Assembly: GCA_016182795.1 (NCBI GenBank)
Contig: JACPFW010000033.1
Coordinates: forward strand, 1-64,000
Direction: 5' to 3'
Length of the DNA: 64,000 nt
Source: Gemmatimonadota bacterium
GTDB taxonomy: Bacteria > Gemmatimonadota > Gemmatimonadetes > Gemmatimonadales > Gemmatimonadaceae
Below the pieces are notes generated by a model. That model was given only the letters and a program-made list of their open reading frames with translations. It had not been told where the DNA came from and did not search any database. Made by a program: the position numbers and the translations under genes. Below, in pieces: positions 25,928-34,256 of the stretch. The number at the start of each line of letters is the position of its first letter. The first letter of the stretch is position 1.

Positions 25928-26371
25928 CTACGTTGGCAGACGTCGGCCCCCGAGCGCCTCTGGTGGGCTCGGCTTGGGTCCCGGTCCGTCGAGCGTACGC
26001 CACAGATTGTAGATGAACAGGAACGCGCCGATGGCGGCCAGCACCGCGCCCACCTCAATGGCCAGGCGGGCGCCGGGTGCCCACGGCAAGAAGACAAAAC
26101 CCAGCACGAGCACCACCAGCCCCACGTTCGACGCCCACCAATGCAACTCGGCCAGGCGGCGGCTGTGCAGCGCATGCCCCGTGAACCGCGGGATGACGTG
26201 GTATGCCACTCCGAAAATCAGCATCGACACAAAGCCCAGCAGATTCAGGTGGGCATGCGCCGGACGGTAGATCGTCGCGTTGGGCACGAAGCCCATCCAG
26301 ATGCCGAAGCAGATGCCGAGGCCCAGGTAGACGAGGGCGCTCTTGATGAAGTAGCGGACGAACCAATCCAT
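25928..26371 (-). CDS. Mini heme-copper-oxidase-like membrane protein, paralogue 1
   Basis: 147 residues, four helices. Contains RPAHAHLNLLGFVSMLIFG and YHVIPRFTGHALHS, a His-rich region like the start of subunit I of cbb3-type oxidase or nitric-oxide reductase. Annotated relatives are often called cbb3-type subunit I, although the remaining helices and the copper site are missing. It lies 37 bases after the RIC N-terminal-domain gene and 53 bases before its paralogue, all on the minus strand. Confidence 0.75.
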   Translation of the reverse strand: MDWFVRYFIKSALVYLGLGICFGIWMGFVPNATIYRPAHAHLNLLGFVSMLIFGVAYHVIPRFTGHALHSRRLAELHWWASNVGLVVLVLGFVFLPWAPGARLAIEVGAVLAAIGAFLFIYNLWRTLDGPGPKPSPPEALGGRRLPT

Positions 26372-26408
26372 AAGGCGAGGGACGGGAGACGGGGGCCGGG
26401 AGACCTGA

Positions 26409-26609
26409 CTACTGCGCTACGGCGTGCAGCTCTTGGAGCAGAGTGGGAAGATCGAGGCCGTGACGCTCGCAGACCAGTGCCAGCGTCTTGGCGCCGCCGC
26501 AGCAGCTGTCGAGTCCGTGGCGCTCGAACACTTCGAGGGCGCGCGGCAGCGCCAGGGAAATCTCGTTCAGGGTCATCTCGCCGGTGATGCTGGCAGTGGC
26601 TTCGGGCAT
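26409..26609 (-). CDS. RIC/ScdA N-terminal (DUF542) domain protein
   Basis: 66 residues from ATG 26609, preceded by GGAGGAG; the frame extends upstream but this ribosome site fixes the start. It is the stand-alone N-terminal domain of ScdA/YtfE/RIC (repair of iron centres): LPRALEVFERHGLDSCCGGAKTL with the conserved CCGG. The hemerythrin-like di-iron domain of full RIC is absent. Full-length relatives repair Fe-S clusters after nitric-oxide or oxidative stress. First gene of an operon with two mini heme-copper-like proteins. Confidence 0.85.
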   Translation of the reverse strand: MPEATASITGEMTLNEISLALPRALEVFERHGLDSCCGGAKTLALVCERHGLDLPTLLQELHAVAQ

Positions 26610-26648
26610 GATCTCCTCCAGGGAGCAAATGGGGTGCGTCAACAAAGT

Positions 26649-26663
26649 GGCATATAATATACC
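26649..26663. promoter_or_regulatory. AT-rich palindrome, likely operator/-10 region of the RIC-domain operon
   Basis: GGCATATAATATACC, a 15-base dyad with one mismatched pair, stands out in GC-rich sequence. It lies about 40 bases upstream of the RIC-domain gene on the minus strand (reading GGTATATTATATGCC) and contains TATTAT there, and a perfect TATAAT on the plus strand towards the 58-residue gene. Inferred operator for a nitric-oxide or redox regulator such as an Rrf2/NsrR type; no regulator gene is in the window. Confidence 0.45.
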
Positions 26664-26773
26664 TCTTATTTATCGGGGAATCTACCGAACCGGTGCGGAC
26701 GACCCACCCTGTGCAGGCATTTCGCCCTCAAGCTGTTTAGATTGCGGCTACGTCCCTTAGCCACCCGGATGCC

Positions 26774-26950
26774 ATGGCCAATCCGCGCGACACCGAAGTG
26801 CAGAAGCTGCTGAAGAAGCTCGCCAAGGCTGGGCCAGTGAAGCCCCGCGGCGAGTTCGGCAAGACGTACGACAAGACGGCGCCCAAGCGCGCCGACGAGG
26901 ACTTCGAGAACCAGGCGTTCTTCAAGGAAATGAAACGGCGCGAGTTCTAA
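26774..26950 (+). CDS. Small basic protein (58 residues), unknown
   Basis: ATG 26774 to TAA 26950. The product begins MANPRDTEVQKLLKKLAKAG and ends FFKEMKRREF; 12 Lys, many Glu/Asp, no hydrophobic segment. Third-position GC bias and amphipathic helices suggest real coding. It sits between the RIC-domain gene (divergent) and the acyl-CoA ligase (convergent). Its stop codon lies inside the loop of the following terminator hairpin. Not recognised. Confidence 0.65.
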   Translation: MANPRDTEVQKLLKKLAKAGPVKPRGEFGKTYDKTAPKRADEDFENQAFFKEMKRREF

Positions 26951-26986
26951 TCGCGCCGTTCGTGTGTCCGGGCGCCTCGGGCGCCC
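26934..26986. terminator. Bidirectional terminator, two consecutive hairpins
   Basis: First stem AACGGCGCGA / TCGCGCCGTT (26934-26943 and 26951-26960, perfect 10 bp) with the TAA of the 58-residue gene in its loop. Second stem GGGCGCC-TCG-GGCGCCC (26970-26986). They lie between convergent genes; there are no long T-runs. Confidence 0.6.
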
Positions 26987-26995
26987 CGCGCGCGC

Positions 26996-28690
26996 CTAGT
27001 CGCTGGTGTCGAGCGTGAGCATCCGCCGCAGCACCTTGCCGACCAGCGATTTCGGCAGTTCGCGGCGGAACACCACCTTGCCGGGCACTTTGTAGAACGC
27101 CAAGTGCTCCTTGCAGTACGAGCGCAGCTCCTCAGGGGTGACCATCTCCCCGACGCGGAGCACGACAAACGCCACGGCAATCTCGCCCTTGTAGGCATCG
27201 GGGAATCCGCGCACGCCGACCTCGGCCACGGCCGGATGCCCCTGCAGGACCTCTTCGATCTCGCGCGGCCACACCTGCATGCCGCCGGGCTTGATGAGGT
27301 CCTTCTTGCGGTCGACGATGAAGATGTAGCCGTCCTCGTCCATGTAGCCGAGGTCGGCGCTGTAGATCCACTCGCGGCCGTCGGGACCGACGCGCCGCAT
27401 GATCGCCGTCTCCTCGGGGTTGTTCCAGTAGCCGCGCATGATCTGGCGTCCCGTGAGGATGATCTCGCCCACCTCTCCCGCCGGGAGGATCTTCATCGGG
27501 TCGTCGGCGTCGACGATCATGGCGTCCACGTCGGGGAACGGCACGCCCACTGACCCCAGTTTCTGCACGCCACGGATGGGGTTGATGGTCGCGGCGAGCA
27601 GCGTTTCGGTGAGCGCGTACCCTTCGACGATGCGCGCACCGGTGGCGGCCTCAAACCGCTTCTTCGTTTCCGCGAGCAGCGGCGCGGCGCCCGACACACA
27701 GGCGCGCAGCGACTTGAAGTCGGCGCGGCCGTTCTTCACATCAGGGTGATTCAGCAGGGCGTTGTAGAGCGTTGGCACGCCGCAGAAGATGGTCGGCTTC
27801 ACCTGCTTGAACGTCTTCACCGTGTCGTCGAGGTCGCGCGGATTTGGGACCAGCGCGATGGGGTTGTGCCCCACCAGGCAGACGGACTGCACGCCGCACG
27901 CGCCAAACGAGTGGAACATCGGCAGCGGCAGCATGTACACGTCGGTCCACGGCCGGAACTCGTTGGCAAACCAGGCGCGGATCTGCAGTCCGGTGCTGAC
28001 CAAGCCGTTGTGGTGCACGCGCACGCCCTTGGGCGTTCCCGTGGTGCCGCCGCTGAGCAGGATCATGCAGTCGTCGTCGGGCCCTGGGCGCGGCGCCGAC
28101 AGCGGCGCCGTGCGGTGCGCCGCCAACAGATCCTGCATCCAGTGGTCGCCAGCCTTTATGCGGATGCGATGCCCATGCTTCTTCTCCATCAGCAGCGTGA
28201 ATGCCGTGCGCAAGAGCGGCGGAAAATACTCCTTGATGTTTGTCGCGATGACGTGCTGCACGGGCGTGGCGGGCTGCACGTGCTTGACGCGTTCGTAGAA
28301 CGGCGTCAGCGTCACCACCACCTTGGGCGCCGTGTCCTTGAGCGGGCCGAGCAGCTCCTCCTCGGTGTAGATCGGATTCAGCGGCACCAGAATGGCTCCG
28401 ATCTTCCACGCGCCGAGTTCGCAGACGAAGAACTGCGGGGCGTTTGGCAGCATGACCGCCACGCGATCGCCCTTGGTGATGCCCAGCGAGAGCAGAGCGT
28501 TGGCAAAGGCCGAACTCTGCTGATCCAGTTCCCGCAGACTGACCGCGCGCCCCTTGAACAACAGAGCCGGCCGCTCGGGGTGTTCCTTCAGTCCATCGTC
28601 AACGAAATCGAGCAGCGTACGGGCAGGATACTCCCCAATGGTTGCGGGAACGCCGGGATCGTAGTGCTTGAGCCAGGGACGGTTGACCAT
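26996..28690 (-). CDS. Long-chain fatty-acid--CoA ligase (AMP-binding), FadD-like
   Basis: 564 residues from ATG 28690 (MVNRPWLKHYDPGVP). Activates fatty acids to acyl-CoA for beta-oxidation or lipid synthesis. Motifs: P-loop LLSGGTTGTPKGV, VEGYALTETLLA, adenylation core YSADLGYMDEDGYIF and DRKKDLIKPGG, and the C-terminal catalytic Lys in ELPKSLVGKVLRR. N-terminal LLDFVDDGLKEHPERPALLF is typical of long-chain acyl-CoA ligases. It is transcribed away from the M20 peptidase at 28883; no ribosome site is apparent upstream. Confidence 0.92.
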   Translation of the reverse strand: MVNRPWLKHYDPGVPATIGEYPARTLLDFVDDGLKEHPERPALLFKGRAVSLRELDQQSSAFANALLSLGITKGDRVAVMLPNAPQFFVCELGAWKIGAILVPLNPIYTEEELLGPLKDTAPKVVVTLTPFYERVKHVQPATPVQHVIATNIKEYFPPLLRTAFTLLMEKKHGHRIRIKAGDHWMQDLLAAHRTAPLSAPRPGPDDDCMILLSGGTTGTPKGVRVHHNGLVSTGLQIRAWFANEFRPWTDVYMLPLPMFHSFGACGVQSVCLVGHNPIALVPNPRDLDDTVKTFKQVKPTIFCGVPTLYNALLNHPDVKNGRADFKSLRACVSGAAPLLAETKKRFEAATGARIVEGYALTETLLAATINPIRGVQKLGSVGVPFPDVDAMIVDADDPMKILPAGEVGEIILTGRQIMRGYWNNPEETAIMRRVGPDGREWIYSADLGYMDEDGYIFIVDRKKDLIKPGGMQVWPREIEEVLQGHPAVAEVGVRGFPDAYKGEIAVAFVVLRVGEMVTPEELRSYCKEHLAFYKVPGKVVFRRELPKSLVGKVLRRMLTLDTSD

Positions 28691-28882
28691 GATCAGGGAG
28701 GGAGGTGAAATCGACCCGGCAATATGGCTACACTGGGGACCAACGTCACGGGGCAAACTCGTCGGCACGAACTTTGGTGCCCACGCGCGGCGGCGCCCTA
28801 CTGATCCCGCGTCCCCAATCCGGCTATCCTACGTGAGGCCACGCCGCCATCCCGTTTCCCCATTTTCACGCTCACCCCCATC

Positions 28883-30118
28883 ATGCGCCGACTCACTTTC
28901 CTACTTGCAGTTCCCGTCGCCCTCGCCGCACAACAGCCGGCGGCGGATTCTCCGGCTCTTGCCCAGGCACTCGCCCAGTTGAAGACCGACAACGCCTGGA
29001 CCGTGCAGAAACAGGTGGCCCTCTGCGAAATCCCGGCGCCGCCGTTCAAGGAACAGGCGCGCGGCGTGGCGTTCCGCAAGGAGATGATCGCGCTCGGTTA
29101 CGCCGACGCCCACATCGACGAGGTGGGCAACGTGGTGGCGGAGCTGGCCGGCGCCGGCAAAGGCCCGACCGTGGTGCTGGCCGGACACCTCGACACCGTC
29201 TTCCCCGAAGGCACGGACGTGCGCGTCACGCGCGACGGGTCGCGCCTCAAGGGGGCGGGCATCGGCGACGATTGCCGCGGCCTGGCGGTTGTGCTGTCCA
29301 CGGCGCGGGCGGTGAAGCAGTCGGGCGTGCGGTTTGCCGGACGCATGATCTTTGTCGCCAACGTGGGCGAGGAAGGACCGGGCAATCTGCGCGGCACGCG
29401 CCACCTGCTGGGCACGACCCACAAGGGACAGGTCAACTACTTCATCTCGGTGGACGGCGCGGGCAACGACATTGTGAGCCGCGCGGTGGGTAGCATCCGA
29501 TACAACGTCCACTTCATGAGCCCGGGCGGCCACAGCTACGGCGCCTTCGGCATGCCGAATCCGATTCACGCGATGGGGCGCGCCATCGCGACCATCAGCG
29601 ACATCAAGGTGCCGCGGTCGCCCAAGACGACGTTCAACGTCGGCGTCGTGTCGGGCGGCACGTCGGTGAACTCCATTGCCATGGAAGGGGTGATGGACGT
29701 GGACATGCGCAGCGAGTCCGCCGAGGAGCTGGCCAAGGTGGACGTGCAGGTGCGCAAGGCGATTAACGATGCCGTAACGGCGGAGCTGGCGCGGTGGCCC
29801 GCTTCGACCAAGGGGCTCAAGGTGCGCATCGACACCATCGGCATCCGTCCCACGGGAGCGCAGGCCGACTCGGCGCTCATTGTGCGCACGGCGGTCGCCG
29901 CCGCGCGTCAGCTTGGCCTCGCGCCGAGCATCGGGGCGTCGAGCACTGACTCCAACTATCCCATCTCGCTGGGGATTCCGGCCATCACGATTGACGGCGG
30001 CGGCGACGGCAGCGGCGCCCATTCGCACGACGAGTGGTATGACGACGGCGCGGCGGGCTATCTGGGACCGCAGTGGGCGCTGAAGATCATCGCGGCGCTC
30101 GCCGGAACCGTGCGCTAA
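28883..30118 (+). CDS. Exported M20/M25/M40 family metallopeptidase (PepT-like)
   Basis: 411 residues; signal peptide MRRLTFLLAVPVALAAQ. Di-zinc exopeptidase: AGHLDTVFPEGTDV (His, Asp ligands), GAGIGDDCRGLAVVLS (bridging Asp), NVGEEGPGNLRG (catalytic Glu-Glu), HFMSPGGHSYGAFG in the dimerisation domain, and the last ligand His in SGAHSHDEWY. Probably cleaves di- or tripeptides in the periplasm. The following nuclease gene starts 13 bases after its stop. Confidence 0.9.
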   Translation: MRRLTFLLAVPVALAAQQPAADSPALAQALAQLKTDNAWTVQKQVALCEIPAPPFKEQARGVAFRKEMIALGYADAHIDEVGNVVAELAGAGKGPTVVLAGHLDTVFPEGTDVRVTRDGSRLKGAGIGDDCRGLAVVLSTARAVKQSGVRFAGRMIFVANVGEEGPGNLRGTRHLLGTTHKGQVNYFISVDGAGNDIVSRAVGSIRYNVHFMSPGGHSYGAFGMPNPIHAMGRAIATISDIKVPRSPKTTFNVGVVSGGTSVNSIAMEGVMDVDMRSESAEELAKVDVQVRKAINDAVTAELARWPASTKGLKVRIDTIGIRPTGAQADSALIVRTAVAAARQLGLAPSIGASSTDSNYPISLGIPAITIDGGGDGSGAHSHDEWYDDGAAGYLGPQWALKIIAALAGTVR

Positions 30119-30131
30119 ACGCGTCGCATCA

Positions 30132-30665
30132 ATGACCGGCCAGCCGTTCGGCATCACCGTGCTGCTGGCCGCGGGCATTGCCGCGGGCAGCGCGATGGTG
30201 CTGGACGCGCAGCCGGTGCGCGCCGCCGTTGGCACCGCGCGCGACGCCACCTGCGAGGTGCTGAAGCTTAGCGACGGCGATTCGTTCCGCTGCCGCGATG
30301 GGCGAGAGGTGCGCATGCTCCTGATGGACACGCCGGAGCTCGCGCAGGCACCGTGGGGGCGGATGGCGGCCAAGCAGCTGGAGCAGCTGATCCCGCGCGG
30401 CACCACCGTGCGGCTGGAGTTCGACCGCGCGCGCACCGACCGGTACCGCCGCACCCTCGCGTATGTGTGGGCCGACTCGGTGCTGGTGAACGAGTGGATG
30501 GTGGCCCGCGGATGGGCCGTGGTGCTCGCCTACGAGAACGTGCGGTACCTCGAGCGTATGCAACGCGCCGAACGCGCCGCGCAGGCCGCCAAGCGGGGAC
30601 TCTGGCAGGCATGGGGGTTCCGCTGCCGGCCGGTGGACTTCAGGGCCCGGCGCTGCGGACGCTGA
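30132..30665 (+). CDS. Thermonuclease (SNase) family secreted nuclease
   Basis: 177 residues with an N-terminal hydrophobic leader (about 1-30). Staphylococcal-nuclease fold: SDGDSFRCRDGREVRMLLMD supplies the first Arg, DTPELAQAPWG the acidic Ca-binding and catalytic Glu, and RTDRYRRTLAYVW the second Arg. The tail ERAAQAAKRGLWQAWGF is typical of the family. Likely cleaves DNA or RNA outside the cytoplasm for phosphate or nucleotide recovery. Probably co-transcribed with the preceding peptidase. Confidence 0.88.
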   Translation: MTGQPFGITVLLAAGIAAGSAMVLDAQPVRAAVGTARDATCEVLKLSDGDSFRCRDGREVRMLLMDTPELAQAPWGRMAAKQLEQLIPRGTTVRLEFDRARTDRYRRTLAYVWADSVLVNEWMVARGWAVVLAYENVRYLERMQRAERAAQAAKRGLWQAWGFRCRPVDFRARRCGR

Positions 30666-30689
30666 TCGAGAGGGGACTGCGGTCGTGGG

Positions 30690-30849
30690 CGGCATCGTTG
30701 CGGCGACTCGGCGAGCTCTACGACGCCAACGGGAACACCGCCAAGTTGATCGAGTACTACCAGAAGTTCACGGGTCTGTGGAGGGACGCAGACCCGGAGT
30801 TGCAGCCAAAGGTGTGCGGGCGCAGGCGCGCCTCGATGCGCTAGGGTGA
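30690..30849 (+). pseudogene. Decayed C-terminal TPR remnant
   Basis: Translating 30690-30815 in one frame gives TPR-like RLGELYDANGNTAKLIEYYQ followed by KFTGLWRDADPELQPKV, without an upstream start or the rest of a gene. The continuation, VRAQARLDALG then TGA, is only found after a frame change near 30812-30815. This looks like the last repeat of a Gemmatimonadota-style TPR or kinase-TPR protein, left after deletion of the body and a frameshift. The preceding nuclease stop is at 30665. Confidence 0.6.
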
Positions 30850-30936
30850 AACGGGATAAAGGGTTAGCGAAACACAAAGTGGAATTGGAATTGTCAATTT
30901 CAGGCAAACCCTTACATCCCCATTGAAGTTGCCCGA

Positions 30937-30965
30937 TTGGCGTGCAATTGTTCGCCTGACATTAT
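30937..30965 (+). promoter_or_regulatory. Possible promoter of the copper-handling gene cluster
   Basis: TTGGCG (30937-30942), 17-base spacer, CATTAT (30960-30965), about 20 bases before the GTG at 30986. Only moderate similarity to the sigma-70 consensus; no MerR/CueR-type long-spacer dyad was seen. Confidence 0.3.
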
Positions 30966-30985
30966 CGGGTGTCCAAATCCGTCTC

Positions 30986-31396
30986 GTGAAAACCATCGGT
31001 TCGCGCGTTCTTCGTGGAGTGATTGCCGTCAGCACGCTGCATATGCTGATGGCCGTTCCCGCGCGCGCGTGTCCGTCCGAGACGCAGACGGCTGCGTCCA
31101 GCTCCCAGGCGATGTCGATGGCCACGACGCACGCGGGCCATCAGATGGTCGAGATGCCGGCTACGTCCGGCGACCAGACACCGGCCCCCGACGCACCGTC
31201 GACGAACCATAAGCCGTGCTGTCCGTCGCCGGCGTCAGGGTGCCCCGGCAGTATCTGCGCACCGTCGGTCGCGGCGGCGATCTTGTTGACGTCCAACGCT
31301 GCGCCCGTTGCGCCACTGACCATCGCGCCAAGCGCGTTCCTACCCGATTGGGTGTCGTTCACCCTCGCACCAGAACCGCCTCCTCCGCGGGCCTAG
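30986..31396 (+). CDS. Small secreted Cys/His/Met-rich protein of the copper cluster
   Basis: 136 residues from GTG 30986; ATG 30923 in the same frame is an alternative start. The N-terminus (VKTIGSRVLRGVIAVSTLHM) plus AVPARA is a signal peptide. The mature part is rich in possible metal ligands: MSMATTHAGHQMVEM, then KPCCPSPASGCPGSICAPS, followed by a hydrophobic segment (about 90-110) and a Pro-rich tail. No family recognised. Its position ahead of cusC, cusB and cusA suggests a periplasmic copper-binding or sensing role. Confidence 0.6.
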   Translation: MKTIGSRVLRGVIAVSTLHMLMAVPARACPSETQTAASSSQAMSMATTHAGHQMVEMPATSGDQTPAPDAPSTNHKPCCPSPASGCPGSICAPSVAAAILLTSNAAPVAPLTIAPSAFLPDWVSFTLAPEPPPPRA

Positions 31397-31417
31397 CCTT
31401 AGGCTTGTTGTGAGTCC

Positions 31418-31437
31418 CTCACCGCGAGTGCGGTGAG
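31418..31437. other. Intergenic hairpin before the TolC-family gene
   Basis: Perfect 8-bp stem CTCACCGC-GAGT-GCGGTGAG. There is no T-run; it may attenuate or stabilise the transcript between the small Cys-rich gene and the cusC-like gene. Confidence 0.4.
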
Positions 31438-31502
31438 CGGAGCAGATCGTGAAGCGTCCGGCTGACCGCCGTTGACGTTCCTTCTTGAGGCGTTCGTACA
31501 CA

Positions 31503-32885
31503 ATGCATGCTCTTCTGCGACGTATTGCTCGTCGCGCGTGCGGAATTCGCATTCCGCGGCGCGCGGGCGCGGCCGCCTTGGCGGCCCTTCAACTGGGTTG
31601 GCTGACGTCGGCCGCCGCACAGGCGCCGGCCGCACCTCGCCCGTCCACTCTTGAATCCGAGGCCGTGCGCCTCGGTGACCTCTATACCCAAATCCAACAG
31701 GTGAATCCGCGCATCGCCGTGGCGCGGTCGCTCACGCAGGCGGCGCTCGCCCGCGTGCCCGGCGCCACGCGGCCGCCGGATCCGCAGGTGCAGCTCGGCT
31801 TCATGAACTACATGGTCCCGGACCTCGCGCCGATGGCCACACTGGGAATGCGCCAGCTGCAGGTGATGCAGATGCTCCCGCTGGGCGGCAAGCTTGCGCT
31901 GTCGGGACGCGTTGCCGGCGCCAAGGCGGCCGCGGTTGGCGAACGCGCGCAGGATGTGTCGTGGGAGCTGCGCAGCGAAGCCGCGATGGCGTTCTACGAT
32001 CTCTATGCCACCGATCACCGGCTCGCGGTGATGCGCGAAACGGTGCGGCTGCTGCAGGACATCGAACAGACGGCGGCGGCGATGTACCGCGTCGGCGACG
32101 GCCGTCAGGCCGACGTGCTCCGCGCGCAGGTGGAAATCGCGCGCATGGTCGAGGACACCGTGCGCATGCAGGCCATGCGACAGTCGATGGCCGCGCGCCT
32201 GAACGCGCTGCTCGACCGGCCCACCGAGTCGAGCGTCGGCCAACCGGCATTGCCGGTCTTCCCCGATGCCCTGCCCTCGCGTGCCTCGCTCGATTCGCTG
32301 GCGCTTGGCAATCGGCCGATGATCCGCGCCGGTCTCGAGGAGGTGCGGGCCGCCGAAGCCGCTGAGCAGCTCGCGCGCAAGGAGATCTGGCCCGACCTGC
32401 AGGTCGGCGCGCAGTACGCCCAGCGCGGCGGCGAGATGGGCGGCACCGAGCGCATGGGAAGCCTGATGTTCGGCGCGTCGGTGCCGATCTTCGCCCGCAG
32501 TCGGCAGTACCGCATGCGCGACGAAATGGGCGCGATGGCCCGGATGGCGCAGGCCGACGTGGCGCAGATGCGCGCCGAAACGCGGGGCAAGATCGGCGAG
32601 GCGTACGCGAACCTCAGCCGCTCGCGGAATCTCGCGCAGCTGTATCGCAACACCGTGCTGCCACAGGCGGAAGCGACCGTGGCATCGGCGCTCGCCGCAT
32701 ATCGCGTGGGCAACGTGGACTTCATGACGCTGCTCGACGCGCGGATGACCGTAAACACGTACCGGCAGGAACTGCACACGCTCGACGCCGACCAGGGAAA
32801 GGCCTGGGCCGAGCTCGAGATGCTCACCGGCCGCGCACTCATTGACTCGAACCGAATCGCCGCGGCAACGCGAGGTGACAAGTGA
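31503..32885 (+). CDS. TolC-family outer-membrane efflux protein (CusC-like)
   Basis: 460 residues from ATG 31503 (a TTG 18 bases upstream is also possible). Signal peptide ends TSAAAQ. Outer-membrane channel of a tripartite efflux pump: two long alpha-helical repeats, with QMLPLGGKLALSGRVAGA and YRVGDGRQADVLRAQVEIAR in the first half and AAYRVGNVDFMTLLDARMTV in the second, the standard OEP hallmarks. Overlaps the adaptor gene by 4 bases. Confidence 0.88.
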   Translation: MHALLRRIARRACGIRIPRRAGAAALAALQLGWLTSAAAQAPAAPRPSTLESEAVRLGDLYTQIQQVNPRIAVARSLTQAALARVPGATRPPDPQVQLGFMNYMVPDLAPMATLGMRQLQVMQMLPLGGKLALSGRVAGAKAAAVGERAQDVSWELRSEAAMAFYDLYATDHRLAVMRETVRLLQDIEQTAAAMYRVGDGRQADVLRAQVEIARMVEDTVRMQAMRQSMAARLNALLDRPTESSVGQPALPVFPDALPSRASLDSLALGNRPMIRAGLEEVRAAEAAEQLARKEIWPDLQVGAQYAQRGGEMGGTERMGSLMFGASVPIFARSRQYRMRDEMGAMARMAQADVAQMRAETRGKIGEAYANLSRSRNLAQLYRNTVLPQAEATVASALAAYRVGNVDFMTLLDARMTVNTYRQELHTLDADQGKAWAELEMLTGRALIDSNRIAAATRGDK

Positions 32886-34246
32886 CGTACGATCCGAAAG
32901 ACCTTTCGCACCCTGCGGACGAGCAGCCGACGGTCACCCCGTTGCGCCTGGCGATCTATGTCGTGGTGCTTCTGGCCGCCGCCGGCGGCGTGTATTTCGC
33001 GACGCGCGGGCCCGGCGCGGAGGCGCCGATGGCCGCCGGCCACAACCACGCCGCGATGACGGGCGGCTCCGGCGGCGCCAAGCCGGTGATGCTGTCGGAA
33101 GCCGATCAGCGGCGCATTGGCGTCACCTTCGCCACAGCTGAGCTGGGCCAGCTCACCAAGGAAGTGCGAACGGTGGGACAGGTGACGTTCGATGAAACAC
33201 GCCTGCAGACCATCTCGCCCAAGATCGACGGGTGGGTGGAGAAGCTGTACGTGAACGCGACCGGTCAGGCGGTGGCGGCCGGAGATCCGCTGCTCACCAT
33301 CTACTCGCCGATGCTCGTGAGCGCGCAGGAAGAGCTGCTGCTCGCCAAGAAGCTGCTGAGCGACGTCGCCAACGCCGACTCCAACACGCGGCGCAACGCC
33401 GAAGAGCTGCTCGCCTCGGCGCGCCGCCGACTGGCGTACTGGGATATTCCGGCGAGCGAACTCGTGCACGCCGAGCAGATGGGGCACGTGGCGCGGACGA
33501 TGACGCTGCGGTCATCGGCCGGCGGCTATGTGCTGGAGAAGAACGTGGTGGCCGGACAGCGCATCATGGCCGGCGACGCGCTGTACAAGGTGGCCGACCT
33601 GAGCGCGGTGTGGATCGAGGGCGAGGTGTTCGAGCAGGACATCGCGAGCGTGCGCCTGGGGCAGATGGTGCATGCCGACCTCGACGCGCTGCCCGGCGAG
33701 CATCGGATGGGGCGCATCTCGTACATCTATCCGACACTCGATCCGCAGACGCGCACCGTGCGCGTGCGGGTGGCGCTGGCAAACCCCGGCCTGCGGCTCA
33801 AGCCCGGCATGTATGCCACGATCCGCATTGACGGCACCGCCGCGGCGCGCGTGCTCACGGTGCCGCGGTCTGCCGTGCTCTCCACGGGCGAGCGCAGCAT
33901 CGTGTTTGTGAAGGAGGTCGGCGGCCATCTCACGCCGCGTGAGGTCGTGCTTGGCGCCTCCAACGACGAGCGCGTTCAGATTCTGCGCGGCCTGACGGCC
34001 GGCGAATCGGTGGTGGCGTCGGCGACGTTCCTGGTGGACGCCGAATCCAACCTCGGCACGGCGCTCGGTGGCATGGGGAACATGCCGGGGATGGACATGA
34101 CCACGCCGCCGAAGCCGGCGAGCGCGGCGCCAGCCGGCGCCACGCCGTCTGCCGCAAAGCCGGCCGCACCTCCGCCCGCGAAGGACCCGATGGCCGACAT
34201 GCCTGGCATGGACCACTCGGCGCATACCACTCCCAAGAAGCCGTAA
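32882..34246 (+). CDS. CusB-like RND periplasmic adaptor with Met/His-rich C-terminal tail
   Basis: 454 residues from GTG 32882, translationally coupled to the TolC-type gene. One N-terminal membrane anchor (about 22-42) is followed by a His/Met-containing linker AAGHNHAAMTGG, then lipoyl and helical-hairpin domains (ISPKIDGWVEKLYVNATGQ; YSPMLVSAQEELLLAKKLL) and beta-barrel/MP domains. The C-terminus (about 395-454) carries GNMPGMDMTT and MADMPGMDHSAHTT, a copper/silver-binding style Met/His motif extra to the usual adaptor. Confidence 0.9.
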   Translation: MTYDPKDLSHPADEQPTVTPLRLAIYVVVLLAAAGGVYFATRGPGAEAPMAAGHNHAAMTGGSGGAKPVMLSEADQRRIGVTFATAELGQLTKEVRTVGQVTFDETRLQTISPKIDGWVEKLYVNATGQAVAAGDPLLTIYSPMLVSAQEELLLAKKLLSDVANADSNTRRNAEELLASARRRLAYWDIPASELVHAEQMGHVARTMTLRSSAGGYVLEKNVVAGQRIMAGDALYKVADLSAVWIEGEVFEQDIASVRLGQMVHADLDALPGEHRMGRISYIYPTLDPQTRTVRVRVALANPGLRLKPGMYATIRIDGTAAARVLTVPRSAVLSTGERSIVFVKEVGGHLTPREVVLGASNDERVQILRGLTAGESVVASATFLVDAESNLGTALGGMGNMPGMDMTTPPKPASAAPAGATPSAAKPAAPPPAKDPMADMPGMDHSAHTTPKKP

Positions 34247-34256
34247 GGGGATCGCC

